From contig NZ_KB900388.1 in the NCBI RefSeq assembly GCF_000378825.1, positions 867,947 to 931,946 of the forward strand: DNA of 64,000 bases, given 5' to 3'. Below the pieces are notes generated by a model that was not told the DNA's origin, ran no database searches, and saw nothing but the letters and a program-made list of their open reading frames with translations. Position numbers and translations under genes: made by a program. This DNA is from Salinispora vitiensis (lineage in GTDB: Bacteria; Actinomycetota; Actinomycetes; Mycobacteriales; Micromonosporaceae). Positions within the stretch are counted from its first letter, which is position 1; every line of letters starts with the position of its first letter. Shown here piece after piece: positions 24,495 to 32,405 of the stretch.

Positions 24495-26264
24495 CTAGCG
24501 GGCGTCGGCCGGCACCTCGACCTCGCGGTTGACCAGCATCGCGTAGTGCCCCCCCAGCTCCACCAACTCGGCGTGGGTGCCGCGTTCGACGATGGTGCCG
24601 GCATCCAGCACGATGATTTCGTCCGCGTCGCGGATCGTCGACAGCCGGTGCGCGATCGTGATCGTGGTACGACCGGCGCTGGCCGCGTCGATGGCCCGCG
24701 TGACGGCCTCCTCGGTCTGGTTGTCCAGGGAACTGGTCGCCTCGTCGAGCACCAGGATCGGCGGATCGCGCAGGACCGCCCGGGCGATCGCCAGGCGCTG
24801 CCGTTCCCCGCCGGAGAACCGGAAGCCCCGTTCGCCCACCACGGTCTGGTACCCGTTCGGCAGCGACAGCAGGTGCTCGTGGATATGTGCGATCTTGGCG
24901 GCCGCCACCAGCTCGTCGTCGGTCGCGTCGGGCCGGGCGAAGCGCAGGTTCTCGGCGACCGAGGTGTGGAACAGGTAGGTCTCCTGGAACACCATGCCGA
25001 CCGTCGCCGCCAGCGTCTCCGCGGGTAGGTCCCGCACGTCGGTACCGTCGATTGTCACCCGTCCCGACGTCGGGTCGTACAGCCGCGGGATCAGGTAGCT
25101 GAGAGTGGTCTTGCCGGACCCGGTCTCACCGACGATCGCCAGGCTACGGCCGGCGGGGACCGCCACGTCGATGTCGCGCAGCGTGGGCTGGTCCGCACCC
25201 GGATAGGTGAAGCCGACCTGGTGGAGCCGGAGTTCCCCCCGCGGCTTCGCGAGGGGGGCGGAACCCGCTGACTCGTCGAGGTCGACGGGCAGGTCGAGGT
25301 ACTCGAAGATCCGGCCGAACAGGACGAGCGAGGTCTGCACCTCCACGGCGACCTCCACCAGGGAGACCGCCGGCCGCAGCAGGGTCTGCTGCAAGGTGGT
25401 GAAGGCGACCAGGGTGCCGATGGAGATCGCCGCCTGACCACCGCGGCCGTTCAGTCCCGCCACCCAGTACGTCGCCGCCGGCATCGATGCCAACACGACC
25501 CAGGTTGTCGCCTGGGTCCAGCGACCGGCCAGGTGCGAGCGGATCTCCAGGTCGGACAGGAGTCGCGATTCCGCGGTGAAGGTGTCGGTCAGCGAGCGGG
25601 AGCGGCCCATCGTCCGGGCCAGCAGCACACCGCTGACGGAGAGCGATTCCTGCACGATCACGGTGATCGCGGCGGCCTGGCGTTGCCGCTCGCGGGTGAT
25701 GCGGCGGCGCTGGTTGCCGACCCGTCGCCCGACCCAGACGAAGAACGGCACCAGCACCAGCGACACGATGGTGAGACGCCAGTCCAACACCAACATCCCA
25801 ACAATCGTGGCCACGACCACGGTCACGTCGGAGACCAGCGTCGTCGCGGTGGTGGTCACGGTGGCCTGCATGTCGCCGATGTCGTTGGTGATCCGCGACT
25901 GCACCTCGCCGGAGCGGGTTCGGCTGAAGAAGGCCAGCGGCATCCGCTGCAGGCGTCCGTAGACGGCGGCGCGCAGATCATGCATCACCTGCTCGCCGAC
26001 CTTCGTGGAGAGGTAGGTCTGCCAGACGACGACCGAGCTGTTCGCGATGGACGCGAGGAGCATGCAACCGGCGAGGACGGTGAGTAGACCCGTCCGGCCC
26101 TCCGGGAGGGCCACGTCCAGGATCTCTCGGATCAGGAACGGGTTGACCAGGAAGAACAGGGATGAGAGGCCGACCAGGCCGGCGACGATCACCAGGCTCC
26201 ATCCATATGGGCGGAACAACCGGAGGATGCGCCGTACCGGCACATCAGGGGCGGTGGTGGTCAC
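24495..26264 (-). CDS. ABC exporter (fused membrane and ATPase domains)
   Basis: 589 aa from the GTG at 26264, preceded by GAGGAGG; the open frame upstream to 26588 overlaps the Rieske gene and is not family sequence. Six transmembrane helices are expected in residues about 20-310 (ILRLFRPYGWSLVIVAGLVG onward). The ATPase domain follows with Walker A GETGSGKTT, signature FSGGERQRLAIARA, Walker B ILVLDEATSSLD and the H-loop IAHRLST. It is an exporter half-transporter of the MsbA/LmrA class, probably acting as a homodimer. Export of the cytotoxic product or intermediates is the likely job. The Rieske gene lies upstream on the same strand. Confidence 0.88.
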   Translation of the reverse strand: MTTTAPDVPVRRILRLFRPYGWSLVIVAGLVGLSSLFFLVNPFLIREILDVALPEGRTGLLTVLAGCMLLASIANSSVVVWQTYLSTKVGEQVMHDLRAAVYGRLQRMPLAFFSRTRSGEVQSRITNDIGDMQATVTTTATTLVSDVTVVVATIVGMLVLDWRLTIVSLVLVPFFVWVGRRVGNQRRRITRERQRQAAAITVIVQESLSVSGVLLARTMGRSRSLTDTFTAESRLLSDLEIRSHLAGRWTQATTWVVLASMPAATYWVAGLNGRGGQAAISIGTLVAFTTLQQTLLRPAVSLVEVAVEVQTSLVLFGRIFEYLDLPVDLDESAGSAPLAKPRGELRLHQVGFTYPGADQPTLRDIDVAVPAGRSLAIVGETGSGKTTLSYLIPRLYDPTSGRVTIDGTDVRDLPAETLAATVGMVFQETYLFHTSVAENLRFARPDATDDELVAAAKIAHIHEHLLSLPNGYQTVVGERGFRFSGGERQRLAIARAVLRDPPILVLDEATSSLDNQTEEAVTRAIDAASAGRTTITIAHRLSTIRDADEIIVLDAGTIVERGTHAELVELGGHYAMLVNREVEVPADAR

Positions 26265-26361
26265 CCAGCCTCCTCGGTCGGCGCGGGCGGCACGGCGGGT
26301 CGTCCCGGTCGGTGGCCGTGGGTCGTCGTCAGGTAGCTGGGGCGCCGGGGCGCCGCGCCGG

Positions 26362-26682
26362 TCAGGGCCGGGCTCCGCCGGAGGCGACGTAGACGTCCCC
26401 GTCCTCGACCCGTACCTGGTAAGTGTCGACTGGTCGGGTAGCCGGGGGATTGGTCGGCTCACCGGTGCGCAGATCGAAGCAGGAGCCGTGCAGCCAGCAC
26501 TCAATCGTGCCGTCGTACACGTCGCCCTCGGCGAGCGAAACCTCCGCGTGGGAACACCGGTCGTCGATCGCGTACACCCGTCCCCCACTCCGGACCACGG
26601 CCACCGCTCGGCCCTCGACCTTCACCTCGATCGCGCCTTCGGCCGGAAGCGCCGTCACCGGGCACACCTTGACGAAATCCAT
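26362..26682 (-). CDS. Rieske [2Fe-2S] ferredoxin
   Basis: 106 aa from the ATG at 26682 (GAGGAG upstream). The frame continues into the heptamer repeat but only as ASGIRHP repeats. CSHAEVSLAEG and CWLHGSCFDLRTG provide the C-x-H and C-x-x-H ligands. This small stand-alone form resembles the ferredoxin of Rieske oxygenases and of nitrite-reductase-like NirD. It could supply electrons to the DUF3050 protein or to a Rieske oxygenase, but no oxygenase partner is present in the window. It probably shares a transcript with the ABC exporter 97 bp downstream. Confidence 0.87.
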   Translation of the reverse strand: MDFVKVCPVTALPAEGAIEVKVEGRAVAVVRSGGRVYAIDDRCSHAEVSLAEGDVYDGTIECWLHGSCFDLRTGEPTNPPATRPVDTYQVRVEDGDVYVASGGARP

Positions 26683-26713
26683 CGACCACTCCTCTCGACC
26701 ACGTTTCGCTTCT

Positions 26714-26804
26714 GCCGGATGCCGGATGCCGGATGCCGGATGCCGGATGCCGGATGCCGGATGCCGGATGCCGGATGCCGGATGCCGGATGCCGGATGCC
26801 GGAT
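26714..26804. repeat. 13 perfect tandem copies of the heptamer GCCGGAT
   Basis: Ninety-one bases consist of exactly thirteen GCCGGAT units. Because seven is not a multiple of three, the array reads open in several frames and produces spurious ORFs on both strands. It lies 31 bp upstream of the Rieske gene start, in the divergent promoter region 26683-26975 shared with the VOC gene. Apart from this array and a possible leaderless promoter at 26964, I see nothing in that 293-bp stretch. Confidence 0.95.
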
Positions 26805-26963
26805 TGCGGGGCTGGTCCGCCGGACGGGAGCCTTCCGCCACCTTGCGCGGCGGTCCTCAGGCCGGGGCCGAGCGGGAGTCGAAACCTGCTGGAGCCGTCG
26901 GCTCCCGCCGGTGACCAGGAAGAATGGATCAGGAATCAAGAAGCGTCGGGGTCGGACGGCCGT

Positions 26964-26969
26964 TAGCGT
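26964..26969 (+). promoter_or_regulatory. candidate leaderless -10 element for the VOC gene
   Basis: TAGCGT ends six bases before the ATG at 26976 and no Shine-Dalgarno sequence is present. This is the usual geometry of actinobacterial leaderless transcripts. Confidence 0.35.
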
Positions 26970-26975
26970 AGTGCT

Positions 26976-27386
26976 ATGAACATCACCATTCACTCGAGCT
27001 TTCTGCCGCACGAGAATGCGGAGGCGTCGATCACCTTCTACCGGGAAGTCCTGGGCTTCGAGATTCGAAACGATGTCGGTTACGACGGGATGCGGTGGGT
27101 CACGGTGGGCCCGGCCGACCAGCCGCAGACCTCAATCGTGCTCCAGCCGCCGGCGGCCGACCCCGGGATCACCGACGGCGAGCGGCGCACGATCGAGGAG
27201 ATGATGGCGAAGGGCACGTACGCCGGTGTTCTCCTCGCCGCCCGCAACCTCGACGAGGTGTTCGAGCGGGTGCAGGCCAGCGGAGCCGAGGTGGTGCAGG
27301 AGCCGATCGATCAGGACTACGGGGTCCGGGACTGCGCCTTCCGGGACCCGGCCGGCAATCTGATCCGGATTCAGCAGGCGGGTTGA
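26976..27386 (+). CDS. VOC-superfamily (glyoxalase/bleomycin-resistance) protein
   Basis: 136 aa from the ATG at 26976. SFLPHENAEASITFYREVLGF at the start and DCAFRDPAGNLIRIQQ at the end are the paired beta-alpha-beta-beta-beta motifs of a single VOC protomer. The metal-ligand positions appear partly kept (His 6, Glu near 105). It may bind or detoxify the product, or act as an enzyme; sequence cannot decide. The second VOC gene follows after 69 bp on the same strand, and both sit beside the exporter, suggesting a protection module. Confidence 0.85.
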   Translation: MNITIHSSFLPHENAEASITFYREVLGFEIRNDVGYDGMRWVTVGPADQPQTSIVLQPPAADPGITDGERRTIEEMMAKGTYAGVLLAARNLDEVFERVQASGAEVVQEPIDQDYGVRDCAFRDPAGNLIRIQQAG

Positions 27387-27455
27387 CCGCGGCGCGGAAG
27401 CGTCATTTCCCTCGTTGATCGCAAGCCCACTGATGCCAAGGAGGCCATCACCATC

Positions 27456-28253
27456 ATGCTGCTGCCTGACATGATCACGCTCGGGGCAACCGACGCGCAG
27501 GCCGCACCCGCCTTTTATCAATCCGTGTTCGCGGCGACCGCCGTCGGCGGTCAGGACGAGCGGGTGGAGTTGGATCTGCACGGCGTGGCCCGGCTCGCCG
27601 TGTGCCCGATCGCGGAGCTGGCGGCCTCGGCGCAAGCGGAGCCCGTGGCGCCGAACTATCGCGGTTACGTCCTCAGCTATATCGTCAACCAGCCCGACGA
27701 GGTGCGGAGCATCCTGGACGCTGCCGCCCGGCACGGCGCGAGCGTTCTCAAACCGGCGAAGAAGGCCATGTTCGCCGGTTTCTCCGGCGCCTTTCAGGCT
27801 CCGGACGGTGCGGTCTGGAAACTGACCTCGGCGAAGGCGAAGGCGACCGGGCCAGCCGAGGAGACGCCAGTGCCGAATGAGGTCGGTATTCTCCTCGGCG
27901 TCGCCGCGACGAAGTCTGCCAAGTCCTTCTACGCGGCCCTGGGCATGGTGGTCGATCGGGACTACGGCAGCAAGTACATCGACTTCCAGCCCAGTCCGGC
28001 TGGCTGCCGGCTGGGCCTGATGGACGGAAAGGTACTGGCCAAGGACGTCGGCACCAAGGAGGACCGGGCCGACTTCCGGGCAGCGGCCTTCGAACGGATG
28101 GTGCCCTCGCCGGACGAGGTCGACTCCCTCCTGTCGGCAGTGACCGCTGCCGGTGGCCGGGTCGTCGCCCCGGCTGCGAAATCCGGGTCGGGAGTCTATG
28201 CCGGCTACTTCACCGATCCGGACGGTTTTCTGTGGAAGGTGACCTCCGGGTAG
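27456..28253 (+). CDS. two-domain VOC-superfamily protein
   Basis: 265 aa from the ATG at 27456; AAGGAGG lies eleven bases upstream. Two VOC modules are visible: about 1-125 (ITLGATDAQAAPAFYQSVF ... FQAPDGAVWKLTS) and about 140-265 (VGILLGVAATKSAKSFYAALG ... YFTDPDGFLWKVTSG). The second module resembles mycobacterial Cfp30B-type glyoxalases. It is the last gene of the short rightward unit and is followed by a strong terminator. Confidence 0.85.
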   Translation: MLLPDMITLGATDAQAAPAFYQSVFAATAVGGQDERVELDLHGVARLAVCPIAELAASAQAEPVAPNYRGYVLSYIVNQPDEVRSILDAAARHGASVLKPAKKAMFAGFSGAFQAPDGAVWKLTSAKAKATGPAEETPVPNEVGILLGVAATKSAKSFYAALGMVVDRDYGSKYIDFQPSPAGCRLGLMDGKVLAKDVGTKEDRADFRAAAFERMVPSPDEVDSLLSAVTAAGGRVVAPAAKSGSGVYAGYFTDPDGFLWKVTSG

Positions 28254-28288
28254 CGGCCGGGCTCGACCGGGCCAGTCCGCGCGGAACC

Positions 28289-28323
28289 GAGTCCGCCGGC
28301 CCGAGGTGTCGGCCGGCGGACTC
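28289..28323. terminator. perfect 13-bp inverted repeat, bidirectional terminator
   Basis: Arms at 28289-28301 and 28311-28323 with a 9-base loop, in the convergent gap between the two-domain VOC gene and the secreted hydrolase gene. Confidence 0.85.
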
Positions 28324-28337
28324 GTTGCGTGTGCCGG

Positions 28338-29900
28338 TCAGCCGGCTTCCGGTGCTGGTAACGGATTCGCCTCGCAGTTGGCGTCAACGCCGGTGGTGGC
28401 GCTCGGCCGGGTGCCGTCCCGTAGGTAGGCGGTGACGTGGTTGTTGAGGCACTCGTTGGCGTTGGCGGTCAGGGACGCGCCGTGGAAGACGCCGCCGCGC
28501 TCTAGGACCAGCCGGGAGTTCGGGAACCGCCGGTGCACCTCGTGGGCGCCGGCCACCGGGGTGAGTGCGTCGTGTTCCGCCTGGATCAGCAGTATGTTCG
28601 CGTTCCGGTCGCCGACCTCCGTTGGCCGGCGGGCTGGCACCGGCCAGAACGCACACGGAGCGTTGTACCATGCGCTGTTCCAGGTCATGAAGCGGTCTCC
28701 GCGGTCGTACTGGCGGCTCAGGTCGGTGTGCCAGCGGTTCCAGCGCCGGGGCCAGTAGCCGTCGACGCACTGCACGGTGCGGTACGTGGCGTGGGTGTTC
28801 TGCGCCGCGAAGCCCGGCTCGCCACCGAAGTTCGCCCGTAGCCCGGCCGGGTCACCCCGCAGCACCCAGTCGGCCAGCACCTGCGCGTGGTAGGTCCAGA
28901 CGTAGCTGCGATACACGTTCACCGCGAAGATGTCGCTGTACTCCGCCGGGCCGATCTGGCCGTCGATCGGCGCCTCCCGGAGTGCCGCCATGCCCTGGTA
29001 GTAGTTCGCCTCGACCGCCGCGGCCGTGTCGCCCAGGTGGTAGTACGAGTCGTGTTCGGCGATCCAGCTGAAGAAGATCTGCGCGCGCTGCTCGAAGGCC
29101 GCATTCGTACGGGACAGCGCGGCGTACCCGACTGTGCTTGGCTGCACCACACTGTCCAGGACCATCCGGCGCACCCGGTCCGGGAACAGGGAGGCGTAGA
29201 CCGAGCCGAGGTAAGTGCCGTAGGAGTAGCCCAGATAGTTGATCTGCTCCTGACCGAGCGCGGCCCGGATGAGATCCATGTCCCGCGCGGTGTCGGTGGT
29301 CCGGAAGTGCCGGAGGGTGTCGCCGTACTTCTCGCCGCAGCTCTCCGCGTACGCGCGCGCCCGCTTCGTCCACACCTTTTCCTCAGTGCGACTGTCCGGA
29401 ACGTAGTCGGGCCGTGCTTCGCCCGGATACAGGTAGGTGGGGTCGCAGGTGATCGACGGCTCGCTTCCCCCGACGCCGCGGGGGTCGAACCCGATCCAGT
29501 CGTAGGTCGAACCCACCTCGGTCGGCAGCCCGCTCCAGCCCTTGGCGAACCGGGTGGGCAGGTCCCGTCCGATGGTGCCGGGCCACTGCCCCCGGTTCAG
29601 CAGGACAACACCCTGGTACTCGGATTCCGGCGCGGTGTGCTTGGCCCGGGTGAGGGCCAGGGTGATCTTCTGGCCAGTCGGTCGGGAGTGGTCCAGCGGC
29701 ACATCGAGCGAGCCGCACTCCAGCCCGACCAGGTAATCCTCCATCACCGGGTCGTCGTCCGGGCAGGGGGACCAGGAGATTGTGCCGGCCGACCGGGCGG
29801 TGCTGCCCACCGTCGGTGCCGCCCCGGCTGGGGCGACGGCGATGACCTGTGCCGTGAGGCCCAGTACGACTGCCGTCGCACCAGCGAAAAGTCTTTTCAC
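28338..29900 (-). CDS. secreted alpha/beta hydrolase (tripeptidyl-aminopeptidase-like)
   Basis: 520 aa. A signal peptide is evident: MKRLF, a hydrophobic stretch, and an APAGAAP cleavage region near residue 30. The nucleophile elbow GYSYGTYLG near 220 belongs to the S33/SlpD-SlpE tripeptidyl-aminopeptidase group. It is followed by an acid in EHDALTPVAGA and a His in RGGVFHGAS near the C-terminal TAP-like domain. It should act outside the cell. It is the third gene of the leftward series methyltransferase, glycosyltransferase, hydrolase. Cluster-linked members of this group can process precursors or detoxify products; the substrate here is unknown. Confidence 0.85.
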   Translation of the reverse strand: MKRLFAGATAVVLGLTAQVIAVAPAGAAPTVGSTARSAGTISWSPCPDDDPVMEDYLVGLECGSLDVPLDHSRPTGQKITLALTRAKHTAPESEYQGVVLLNRGQWPGTIGRDLPTRFAKGWSGLPTEVGSTYDWIGFDPRGVGGSEPSITCDPTYLYPGEARPDYVPDSRTEEKVWTKRARAYAESCGEKYGDTLRHFRTTDTARDMDLIRAALGQEQINYLGYSYGTYLGSVYASLFPDRVRRMVLDSVVQPSTVGYAALSRTNAAFEQRAQIFFSWIAEHDSYYHLGDTAAAVEANYYQGMAALREAPIDGQIGPAEYSDIFAVNVYRSYVWTYHAQVLADWVLRGDPAGLRANFGGEPGFAAQNTHATYRTVQCVDGYWPRRWNRWHTDLSRQYDRGDRFMTWNSAWYNAPCAFWPVPARRPTEVGDRNANILLIQAEHDALTPVAGAHEVHRRFPNSRLVLERGGVFHGASLTANANECLNNHVTAYLRDGTRPSATTGVDANCEANPLPAPEAG

Positions 29901-29986
29901 TATTCCCCCAAACTGCTTGTGGGCTTGGTGCCCAACACCTGTTGAGTGCCTTACTCGTCAGCCGGATCATCCGGACTGTCGGGGTT

Positions 29987-31108
29987 TCATCGGCCGGCGG
30001 TCAGCGTTTCCATCCGCCGGACGGTGTCGGCCGGGGTCGGCAGCACGGCCAGCTCGGCGGCGAGGGCCTGCGCCTGCCGGGCATACCGGTGGTCGGCGAG
30101 TAGCTCTCGGCTGCGGGCGGCCAGTACGTCCGCCAGGTCGTGATCGGCCTGGGGGGGAGCGTGAACCGTCACGGCGGCCCCGAAGTCGGACAGAGCGTCG
30201 GCGATCGCTCTAGTGTGCGTATTCGGGGGAGTGATCACCTGCGGCACTCCCGCGGCGATGACGGCCATCGTGGTGGTGGCGCCGCCGTGGTGGACGGCCA
30301 GGTCACAGGTGGGTGCCACGGTGTCCAACGGGATCCAACCGATGCGGATGTCGTCCGCCGTCGCACCGAACTCCTCGGCGACCCGGGTGGGCGCCGCGAT
30401 CACCACCTCGGCGTCCACGGCGGTGAGCTGTGCGGCGAGCCGCCGTAACGAGCGGCCGGCGAGCATGCGGTGGTGCGTTCCGGAGGTGATCAGCACCCGG
30501 GGGCGGCCCGGCGGACGGGTGTATGCCCACCGTTGGAGGCGGCGCTGGGGGTTCGTGGCCACGTAGCGCATGGGGTGTACGTCCGCAGCGGGCGACGACC
30601 GCAGCGACGGCGGGCTGACATCAACCACCAGGTCGGGTTTGGGTAGCCCGCTCAGACTCCGGCGGCTCAGCTCCGGCGTAAGCTCCTCCGCCGCCACCGG
30701 GTCGATCTCCGCCATCGGAATTCGCAGATACTCGATGTGCCGTACGAAGGGGACGTCCCGTGCCGCGGCGAGCAACCCTGCCGCGTAGCTCATCGAGCTA
30801 CCGACGATGACGTCCGGCCTCCAGTCCTGTGCCAGCTCGCTCAGGCTCGCCAGCGTGGCGGCGGCCATCCGCCCCAGTCCGCGGCCGGTCACCACCAGCT
30901 CGTGCGGCGAGTCGACGGTGGCGAGGAAGCGCCGGATCGACGCCGATGTGATCGACACCCCGGGTAGGCCGACCGTCTCCACCGCGTCGATGAGCGGCTC
31001 GTTCGTGGCCACCAGTACTTCGTGCCCCGCGTTGCGTACCGCATGGGCCAGGGCGGCGATCGCGTAGACGGTGACGTGGCTGCCGGTGGTGAGGAAGAGG
31101 AACCTCAT
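29987..31108 (-). CDS. GT1-family glycosyltransferase 1
   Basis: 373 aa from the ATG at 31108, which overlaps the stop of the upstream methyltransferase (ATGA). MRFLFLTTGSHVTVYAIAAL at the start and LAVHHGGATTTMAVIAAG with PQVITPP near 285-310 are the acceptor and nucleotide-sugar domains of EryCIII/UrdGT-type enzymes. These transfer TDP-deoxysugars to polyketide aglycones. It is a clear paralogue of the enzyme at 37031-38071. Which sugar each transfers cannot be determined. Confidence 0.88.
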   Translation of the reverse strand: MRFLFLTTGSHVTVYAIAALAHAVRNAGHEVLVATNEPLIDAVETVGLPGVSITSASIRRFLATVDSPHELVVTGRGLGRMAAATLASLSELAQDWRPDVIVGSSMSYAAGLLAAARDVPFVRHIEYLRIPMAEIDPVAAEELTPELSRRSLSGLPKPDLVVDVSPPSLRSSPAADVHPMRYVATNPQRRLQRWAYTRPPGRPRVLITSGTHHRMLAGRSLRRLAAQLTAVDAEVVIAAPTRVAEEFGATADDIRIGWIPLDTVAPTCDLAVHHGGATTTMAVIAAGVPQVITPPNTHTRAIADALSDFGAAVTVHAPPQADHDLADVLAARSRELLADHRYARQAQALAAELAVLPTPADTVRRMETLTAGR

Positions 31109-32124
31109 CGCCGGGTGGTGGTCTTCCGTGCGGTGCTGCCCGCCTCGGGGCGGCATTCGGTGACGAACTGGCCCGACGGGCTGTGGCCGGATGCCGTCAC
31201 GGCGAGGCCGGCGCGCGCGGCGAGGTCCCGGAACTCGTCCAGGGTCCGGGGTTTGCCACCGGTCTGCACCATCATCAGTAGCCCGGCCGAGGCGGCGGAC
31301 CGCCCCGGGGAGACCCCGCCGACCACGACCACGCGGCCGTGCGGTGCCGCGGCCTCGGCGCAGCGGGTGAGCAGTGCGACAGCCTGCTCGTCCGGCCAGT
31401 CCAGGAGCAGACGCTTGAGCAGATAGACATCGGCTCCGGCGGGCAGCGGGTCGAAGAAGCTCTGCCCCTGGACGGCGACCCGGTCGGCGACCCCCGCGGC
31501 CGCGAAGACCTCGGTGGACCGGGCGACCGTTCGGGGCAGGTCAACCAGGGTGCCGCGGACCGTCGGCCGGGCCCGCAGGATTTCGGCGAGCGTCTCGCCG
31601 GTCCCACCGCCCACGTCAACGACGTGGCCGACCTGAGCCCAGGTGTCGTCGAGGAGGACAGCCGGATCCGATGCCTCGCCGGCCCGTCGACCCATGTTCG
31701 CGTCGTAGCTGGCCGCGAGGTCGGAGTCGGCGTCGAGGTCGGCCCAGTAAGAGCGTCCGAAGACGGTCTGGTAACCGGGTTGTCCGGTCCGCACCGTCGC
31801 CAGCAGTCCGTTCCAGGCGGCGGCGCTGCGGCCACCGTGGCCGTCCAGCGCCAGTCCGCGCAGCCGGCCGGACCTCAGCAGGGAACGGGCCGCCTCGTTC
31901 AGGGCGAACCCGCCCTCGACCGGCTCTTCGAAGACGCCCTTGCCGACCAGGTGGCGCAGGACCCGGGCCAGGCAGTCCCGGTCACACTCGGTGCGGCGCG
32001 CGAGCTCTCCGATCTCGGTGACGCCAGCCGCCAGCTGCTCGGCCACGCCCAGGGTTACCACCACCCGTAGGCTCCACGGGGTCGCCAGGTCGCTGAGTGA
32101 GTCGACATCCACCTTTTCTGGCAC
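31105..32124 (-). CDS. SAM-dependent O-methyltransferase (intact SAM motif)
   Basis: 339 aa from the GTG at 32124, eight bases after GGAGGG; the upstream frame to 32289 has no family content. It has the N-terminal winged-helix dimerisation domain (LATPWSLRVVVTLGVAEQL). SAM motif I is VVDVGGGTGETLAEIL and a KRLLLDWPDEQA motif follows. In contrast to the gene at 9101, motif I is complete. The catalytic His usually found in the HDW motif is replaced (LLLDW). It is first in the unit with glycosyltransferase 1 and the secreted hydrolase. A sugar or phenol methyl acceptor is possible. Confidence 0.8.
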   Translation of the reverse strand: MPEKVDVDSLSDLATPWSLRVVVTLGVAEQLAAGVTEIGELARRTECDRDCLARVLRHLVGKGVFEEPVEGGFALNEAARSLLRSGRLRGLALDGHGGRSAAAWNGLLATVRTGQPGYQTVFGRSYWADLDADSDLAASYDANMGRRAGEASDPAVLLDDTWAQVGHVVDVGGGTGETLAEILRARPTVRGTLVDLPRTVARSTEVFAAAGVADRVAVQGQSFFDPLPAGADVYLLKRLLLDWPDEQAVALLTRCAEAAAPHGRVVVVGGVSPGRSAASAGLLMMVQTGGKPRTLDEFRDLAARAGLAVTASGHSPSGQFVTECRPEAGSTARKTTTRR

Positions 32125-32196
32125 TGAGTCGTCCCTCCACTGTTGGGGTGGCCCGCGCCGGCCCGCTTCGAGGCCATTATCAACGTGCGGTTGCTC

Positions 32197-32212
32197 GTTC
32201 GAGAACGTGTTC
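32197..32212. promoter_or_regulatory. overlapping GTTC/GAAC dyads near the methyltransferase start
   Basis: GTTC, two bases, GAAC, two bases, GTTC: two overlapping short dyads about 75 bp upstream of the leftward start at 32124. They could be an additional regulator contact; weak on their own. Confidence 0.25.
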
Positions 32213-32244
32213 AATTCCGGTTTGTGGGCTCGCCCGCGGAAGCC

Positions 32245-32273
32245 GTTCGTCTGGGGACCGCGGTCAGTTGAAC
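32245..32273. promoter_or_regulatory. StrR-box-like dyad between the two methyltransferase genes
   Basis: GTTCGTCTG, an 11-bp spacer, then CAGTTGAAC. Each half differs from the remembered StrR operator (GTTCGACTG, N11, CAGTCGAAC) at one position and the spacing is exact, making this the best site in the window. It is centred in the divergent region 32125-32405. Confidence 0.6.
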
Positions 32274-32405
32274 GTGGAGCACACCGCAACCGTGGAGTTG
32301 CGGCGGGTCGGACCGGATGTCAGGCTCCGTCCGAGATCGAGTACGTCCACACCGTCCAGCGGGTAAAAGCGTTTCGATACCCGCCCTGGGTGAAAGACGG
32401 TCGAG

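Noticed and set aside
26714..26804. Possible CRISPR array
   Set aside because: The repeats are contiguous 7-mers without spacers, and no cas gene is present.
26655..27011. Open frames on both strands through the GCCGGAT array, predicting repeated ASGIRHP or PDAGCRM peptides
   Set aside because: They arise because the heptamer is open in several frames. No ribosome site fits, and the real Rieske and VOC genes flank the array.
29962..29974. CCGGAT-C-ATCCGG palindrome as a terminator between glycosyltransferase and hydrolase genes
   Set aside because: A one-base loop cannot form a hairpin, and both genes lie on the same strand. At most it is a small operator-like palindrome.
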